The notes beneath the pieces are model-generated. The model had not been told where the DNA came from and did not search any database. It was given only the letters and a program-made list of their open reading frames with translations. The position numbers were made by a program, and so were the translations under genes. Of a DNA stretch of 32,430 nt, positions 26,803 to 32,430 are shown piece after piece. The stretch covers positions 1 through 32,430 of the forward strand of contig CAIZDL010000113.1 in the NCBI GenBank assembly GCA_903931735.1, in the 5' to 3' direction. Each line of letters begins with the position of its first letter. Positions within the stretch are counted from its first letter, which is position 1. This DNA comes from an uncultured Rhodospirillales bacterium. GTDB lineage: Bacteria; Pseudomonadota; Alphaproteobacteria; Azospirillales; Azospirillaceae.

Positions 26803-28299
26803 ATGACGAGCGTGTCGGCAGACGATAAACAAACCCCGGCGGTGACCGACCACAACCGCTTGGGGTTTGGCCACCGCCTGCTCCGACCGGACCTTTCCAG
26901 CCAAGCACTCCTCTGGATCGGGGGAACGGTTATCGCTCTGCTGCTCGCGGTGACGACGGGGTTGGTCTACTCCATGCGCGAAGACGCGCTTAACCGGGTC
27001 GAGAGCAATCTCGCCACCACCTCGTTCATGCTGGCCGACACCCTCGATCGGGCGCTGCAAACCATCGACATGACCCTCACCGAAACCGCGCTGGCAGTGA
27101 CGGCAGGCAGCAGCGTTATCGGGGCGGCCGATGTCGGGGCGGCCAGTGTCGAGTCGATTGAGAGCCGGCGCGATTGGCTACGGTCCAAAATCGCGCGCTT
27201 GCCCATGGTGCAACGCCTGTCATTCTCCGACGCCACCGGGCGGGTGGTCGCCACCTCACAAGACTGGGTTCTCACCAAGACGTCGGTATCCGATCGGTCC
27301 TATTTCGCCCTTCTCCGGGATGGCCCCGACCAAGGCGCAGTCATTAGCGAGCCCATTCAGAGCCGTGCCGATGGACAGTGGACCTTCATCGTCGCCCGGC
27401 GTATTTCGGGGGCCGATGGCGCCTTCATTGGCGCGGTCTGGACAACCATCAACCTTGATGTTCTGGGCCGGTTGTTTGCGGCCTCGGCGCCCGAAGCGGG
27501 TGCGCGGGTGACGCTGCTACGCAACGACCTGATCATGCTGGTCCGCTACCACTTCGTTCCCAACCTCTATGGCCGGGTGATGACCTTCACACCGACCATC
27601 GACGGCATCTTCGGCGACGGGAAAAGCACCGGCTCGGGGCGCTATTACAGCTATATCGAAAGCCGCAGCCAGGTGGCCGCCGGGCGCAGGCTCACGCATT
27701 ATCCACTGGCGGTGAGCATCACGGTGCCCGAGGCCACGGTTCTGGCGCCCTGGTATCAGCTCGCAACCGGGATCGGCACGGCGGCGGGGGGCTTGGCGAT
27801 TGGGCTGACCGCGCTATTCTGGGCGCTCTATCGCCAACAGCTTAAACTCCAGGCCGGCGCCACCGCTCTTGCCGAAAGCGAGACCGGCCTGCGCAACGAG
27901 CGGTCCCGGCTCTCCTCGGTGGTCGATGTTTCAAATGATGGCTTCTGGGAATGGGATGCCGGCACCGGCATGATCGACTGGTCGGAGCGGTGCTGTCTCC
28001 AAATGGGGCTACCGGCGGCAGGAGGCGTGCTTCACTTCGAACAAATCATCGACATGATCATGCCCGAGGACCGGGAGCGTTACCGCGCAGCGGTCCGTGG
28101 GCTTTTTAATCAAAACCAGCCGTTCACCATCGAAGCGCGTTGGCGGGGCTTTGATGGCGGCGTGCGGTGGATCGAGTCTCGCGGACGACTGATTCGCGAT
28201 GCACAAGGACAGCCCACCCGGATGGTCGGCGCCAACACCGACATAACGGAACGCAAATTGATCGAAAGCTGCCTCACCCCCCTCGACGCCGCGGAATAA
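26803..28299 (+). CDS. membrane cache-PAS sensor with no output domain
   Basis: A 498-residue protein with TM1 at about 36-58, a periplasmic cache-like domain (about 59-310, with a DRSYF motif), TM2 at about 319-343, and a cytoplasmic PAS/PAC domain (about 365-485: SNDGFWEWDAGTG, EARWRGFDGGVRWIESRGR, GANTDITERK). Twelve residues after DITERK it stops. In relatives this point leads into a histidine kinase, GGDEF/EAL or further PAS domains. The lost output suggests a truncated gene or a stand-alone sensor that works through a partner. Its stop lies 10 bp from repeat copy C, so the truncation may be linked to that repeat. No frame resembling a detached output domain follows. Confidence 0.85.
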   Translation: MTSVSADDKQTPAVTDHNRLGFGHRLLRPDLSSQALLWIGGTVIALLLAVTTGLVYSMREDALNRVESNLATTSFMLADTLDRALQTIDMTLTETALAVTAGSSVIGAADVGAASVESIESRRDWLRSKIARLPMVQRLSFSDATGRVVATSQDWVLTKTSVSDRSYFALLRDGPDQGAVISEPIQSRADGQWTFIVARRISGADGAFIGAVWTTINLDVLGRLFAASAPEAGARVTLLRNDLIMLVRYHFVPNLYGRVMTFTPTIDGIFGDGKSTGSGRYYSYIESRSQVAAGRRLTHYPLAVSITVPEATVLAPWYQLATGIGTAAGGLAIGLTALFWALYRQQLKLQAGATALAESETGLRNERSRLSSVVDVSNDGFWEWDAGTGMIDWSERCCLQMGLPAAGGVLHFEQIIDMIMPEDRERYRAAVRGLFNQNQPFTIEARWRGFDGGVRWIESRGRLIRDAQGQPTRMVGANTDITERKLIESCLTPLDAAE

Positions 28300-28308
28300 C
28301 CGGGAAGG

Positions 28309-28486
28309 CTAGTGGGCCGCAGCAGTTAAATTGCACGGTAAAAGTCCGGGTTTCCAAAGGCCCCCGGCCTTTGGTCGCCGAAGGCAATCCAAATGTTTTG
28401 TAGGGACTTTGCCCCTCCGACCCCACCAAAGGCCGGCGGCCTTTGGAAACCGTTACCCCAGCACGTTAACTGACGCACCCCACTAG
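28309..28486. repeat. MITE-like palindromic repeat, copy C (inverted, both ends intact)
   Basis: The best-preserved copy, about 178 bp, in the opposite orientation to A and B. It begins CTAGTGGGCCGCAGCAGTTAA and ends TTAACTGACGC followed by ACCCCACTAG, so both ends are recognisable inverted repeats bounded by CTAG. The inner arms carry CCAAAGGCC/GGCCTTTGG hairpins, and the core is the complement of the A and B core. It lies between the convergent sensor and CRP-type genes. The TAG of the right terminal CTAG is the stop codon of the CRP-type gene. Confidence 0.86.
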
Positions 28487-29178
28487 CCCCGAACGTCCTC
28501 GACCATCCGCCGCAACCCACGCAGATCGCGGATCAACAACGCAGACTCGCCCCGTTCGACCAAGCCATCGCGCGCCAAATCATTAAGGACCCGCGCCACG
28601 GTTTCCCGGGTGGTGCTAACCCGGCTGGCAATATCGGAATGAACGGGGATTGGGCTGATCGCGGCGGTGTTGGCCCCCCTCTCGTCTGGTTTGGCCAGCC
28701 GCAACAGTTCCGCGTGAATACGGTTGTTGGCGCCAAGGGTGCTGAGGTCCATGATTCGCTCGGTGGAAATCCGAACCATGCTCACCAGCCGTTTCATTAC
28801 CAGCAACCCCACCCGGGGCGTTCCGAGCACCAACTCCTCAAACCGCTTGGGTGAAAGAAACGCGACCACGGCGGGGGAGAGCGCAATCACCGTCGCCGAC
28901 CGGGGCTTGCCATCGATCGCCGACATTTCGCCAAAAAACCCACCCGGCTCGACATCATCGAAGCTGATCTCCCGACCGCTCATGGAGTGGTTGACCACCC
29001 GCGCCCGGCCCTCGACAACAAAACACAAATCGTGGGTATCGCCCAGCCGGTCGACAATCTGCTCGCCCTCGTCAAAATGACGCCATTTGCACTGACGGGC
29101 CAACGCCCCCCGGTCAGCCGGAGAAAGCGCCGCCAATACCGGCACATGATCGAGGGTGGCGGGGCGAATTTCGGTCAC
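28483..29178 (-). CDS. CRP-type transcription regulator
   Basis: A 231-residue protein with an N-terminal cyclic-nucleotide-binding barrel. The phosphate-binding cassette is GGFFGEMSAIDGKPRSATV, with Gly83-Glu84 and Arg93-Ser94 at the cAMP-contact positions. A dimer helix and a winged helix-turn-helix follow. The recognition helix reads RETVARVL (191-198); its Arg, Glu and second Arg are those by which E. coli CRP reads TGTGA. FNR-type N-terminal cysteines are absent. A cAMP-responsive regulator is likely but not proven. The stop codon is part of repeat copy C. It is divergent from the DUF502 gene. Confidence 0.9.
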   Translation of the reverse strand: MTEIRPATLDHVPVLAALSPADRGALARQCKWRHFDEGEQIVDRLGDTHDLCFVVEGRARVVNHSMSGREISFDDVEPGGFFGEMSAIDGKPRSATVIALSPAVVAFLSPKRFEELVLGTPRVGLLVMKRLVSMVRISTERIMDLSTLGANNRIHAELLRLAKPDERGANTAAISPIPVHSDIASRVSTTRETVARVLNDLARDGLVERGESALLIRDLRGLRRMVEDVRG

Positions 29179-29368
29179 GGGGCTGGCTCCTGAACGTCTC
29201 TAAACCTCACCGCCGCGACGATACCGGCGCTGGTGGTGTCGACAATACCCCCGGAGGGCATCGCCGGTCCAGTCCCGGTTCCCGTGGCGGCCGCCCGGAA
29301 AGGATGCTATATCGTATCCCGCCGTCAGCCGCCCCCTTTGAGCACCAAACCTGCGAGTTTCCCCGCCC

Positions 29369-30097
29369 ATGGAGAAAGAACCGCCCCTTTCCCAACCGCC
29401 CGGTTCGGTAAAGGCTTCCGCTTCTTCCCATACCCACAAGCTCGGACTGGTCGGGAGGCTGCGCGCCTATTTTCTGGCTGGCATCCTGGTGAGCGCACCG
29501 GCCGCGATTACTATTTACCTCTCGTGGTTGTTTATAAATTTTATCGACACCGCAATCGGCACTGTGCTGCCTGGAAAATACAACCCTGAGCAATTCACTC
29601 CATTTACCATCCCCGGAATCGGGTTGGTAACGGTGGTGGTTGGTTTGATTTTTATTGGCGCATTCGCCGCCGGCTATGTTGGACGGCTGGTGGTTGGGCT
29701 GGGCGAAAATATCGTCGAGCGGATGCCGGTGGTGCGGAGCATTTACGGCACCATCAAACAAATCTTTGAAACCGTACTCGCCCAGCGGTCCACCGCCTTT
29801 CGCGAAGTGGTCCTGCTGGAATATCCGCGCCTTGGCATCTGGTCGATGGGCTTCATTACCGGCCCGCCCCACGCCGACATTCAGCGCCTTTCCGAGCATG
29901 ACCTGATCACCGTGGTGGTGCCCACCAGCCCGATCCCCACCGCCGGATACCTGCTGTTTATCCCGCGAAAAGACGTGGTGGTGCTCGATATGACCGTCGA
30001 CGAAGGCTTGAAGGTCGTCATGTCCGGCGGCATCGTCAACCCGCCCGACCGCCGCAAGCGCGCGCTCGTTGCCCCCACCCCGGGCACCCCCTCGTAA
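29369..30097 (+). CDS. DUF502-family membrane protein
   Basis: A 242-residue inner-membrane protein with two membrane segments, about 34-57 (YFLAGILVSAPAAITIYLSWLF) and 83-106 (GIGLVTVVVGLIFIGAFAAGYV). The family hallmark ERMPVVRSIYGTIKQIFETV and a C-terminal soluble domain (EYPRLGIWSMGFITG, VVVPTSPIPTAGYLLFIPRKDVVVLDMTVDEGLK) follow. The role of the family is unknown. The start at 29369 lacks an evident ribosome binding site. The C-terminal tail is basic and Pro-rich. Confidence 0.92.
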   Translation: MEKEPPLSQPPGSVKASASSHTHKLGLVGRLRAYFLAGILVSAPAAITIYLSWLFINFIDTAIGTVLPGKYNPEQFTPFTIPGIGLVTVVVGLIFIGAFAAGYVGRLVVGLGENIVERMPVVRSIYGTIKQIFETVLAQRSTAFREVVLLEYPRLGIWSMGFITGPPHADIQRLSEHDLITVVVPTSPIPTAGYLLFIPRKDVVVLDMTVDEGLKVVMSGGIVNPPDRRKRALVAPTPGTPS

Positions 30098-30157
30098 TCC
30101 ACGCCGCCGATGCGCGACCGCGACTCGCGACTGGGCGGGAGGCCTGCACGGACCACT

Positions 30158-31814
<1,657 letters not shown>

Positions 31815-31856
31815 CGGTCTTTCGGTTGTTGCGAGACCATACGGTCGGTTCTAAAA

Positions 31857-31899
31857 CCAAACGAGCGCGGGGGGCGGTGCCTCCCGCGCTGCGGTTTGG
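31857..31899. terminator. two-way hairpin terminator between convergent genes
   Basis: A long inverted repeat: CCAAAC pairs with GTTTGG, and AGCGCGGGG pairs with TCCCGCGCT through one wobble. It lies 42 bp past the groEL stop and 15 bp past the end of the minus-strand gene. On the minus strand the stem is followed by GGTTTTAG, a short T tract. Confidence 0.7.
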
Positions 31900-31914
31900 C
31901 CTCGACGCCCTCTG

Positions 31915-32127
31915 CTAGTCCCGATCGGTATCCGCGCCGGCTGCGGCGGCCGACGCATCGGACCGGGCCTCGGTCAGGGTTGCCGAAGCGCCCTCTTTTA
32001 CCACGTGACTATCGGCGGTCACAAACCAATGCCAATGTCCCCAATCCCGTTGCTCGATAATCAAGCTGGAGCCGCAAGTTTCGGTCCGCCAGCGGCCGTC
32101 TTCGCCGAATGCCCAGGTTGTGTTCAA
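31915..32127 (-). CDS. small Trp-rich protein with TTG start
   Basis: A 70-residue frame starting at TTG (32127), placed by an excellent AGGAGGT ribosome binding site five bases upstream. The N-terminal half is aromatic (TTWAFGEDGRWRTE and RDWGHWHWFVTADSH) and contains five Trp and one Cys; the C-terminal half is Ala/Asp-rich. There is no signal peptide or membrane segment. No family is recognised. It is convergent with groEL. Confidence 0.6.
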   Translation of the reverse strand: MNTTWAFGEDGRWRTETCGSSLIIEQRDWGHWHWFVTADSHVVKEGASATLTEARSDASAAAAGADTDRD

Positions 32128-32430
32128 GAGGACCTCCTTTTATCGGTCAACCGAAATATGATAACCGCCGGGTTAATGTCTCACCGAATGACATACTCTC
32201 TAAGGCTGCGCTGCGCAGCAACAAAAATAGCCTTTCCCGGGGGGGAGCGCCGGGGATGGGCCGGGGGTAATAGCGCGACGTGATGTCGCAAACGGAAGCG
32301 GCGCTGCCAAGGCCCCGCTCGCTGGCCCCCAAGGCGCGCGGTATCACTGGACTTTTTCGTGTCTATTCTGTTAGTCTCGTAGTCAGGCTCGCTGGAAACT
32401 GTCCGAGCAATGGCGCACGGACGGGGCATC
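32128..32430. other. no gene seen to the right edge
   Basis: The last 303 bp hold short open frames on both strands, but none has a ribosome binding site, family resemblance or protein-like composition. A GCTGCGC-T-GCGCAGC palindrome occurs at 32205-32219. The stretch may be the upstream region of the Trp-rich gene and of a gene beyond the edge. Confidence 0.4.

Noticed and set aside
32181-32429. 82-residue minus-strand frame at the right edge
   Set aside because: Arg/Pro-rich composition, no ribosome binding site and no similarity seen; it cannot be supported as a gene.

Overview
This is a GC-rich chromosomal window from an alphaproteobacterium, most likely of the Rhodospirillales. That placement rests on the circularly permuted two-piece tmRNA gene, the rpoZ-rsh pair, the argH-lipoprotein-lysA and serS-surE-pcm-nlpD gene orders, and short palindromic intergenic repeats. 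Placement below order is not attempted. There is no transposase, phage gene, CRISPR array, tRNA or rRNA gene. Most genes are conserved housekeeping genes in tight, partly overlapping operons.

Layout, left to right. (1) 1-1749, minus: a DUF2920-type alpha/beta hydrolase that runs off the left edge, preceded by a secreted TlpA-like thioredoxin. (2) 1775-4814, plus: argH, a small LptM-like lipoprotein and lysA, each joined to the next by an ATGA overlap. (3) 4978-6903, minus: a soluble three-PAS histidine kinase. (4) 7092-8429, minus: hisS, divergent from rpoZ and the bifunctional (p)ppGpp enzyme gene rsh (8608-11265, plus). (5) 11284-14626, minus: serA and acs, separated by a strong intrinsic terminator. 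(6) 14841-16868, minus: an EVE-domain protein, a YciI-like protein and tyrS, divergent from anmK (17046-18128). (7) 18129-19622: a patch of small unrecognised genes and short tandem repeats. (8) 19660-19980, minus: ssrA in two-piece form, encoding the tag ANDNIVAPADMRLAA. (9) 20086-21417: a solitary PhnD-like binding protein and a small membrane protein. (10) 21562-25554, plus: serS, surE, pcm and an NlpD-like amidase activator. (11) 25683-29178: a DUF815 ATPase, a PAS sensor with no output domain and a CRP-type regulator. (12) 29369-32127: a DUF502 membrane protein, a solitary groEL behind a CIRCE operator, and a small Trp-rich protein with a TTG start.

The most interesting non-coding structure is a family of about 140-180 bp MITE-like palindromic repeats, present three times (4811-4981, 25558-25700, 28309-28486). 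Every copy sits between two convergent genes. Its terminal inverted repeat begins CTAG/CTAA and supplies or contains the stop codon of at least one flanking gene in each case. The other notable points are the two-piece tmRNA, the CIRCE-controlled groEL without groES or GGM tail, and the truncated sensor beside one of the repeats.
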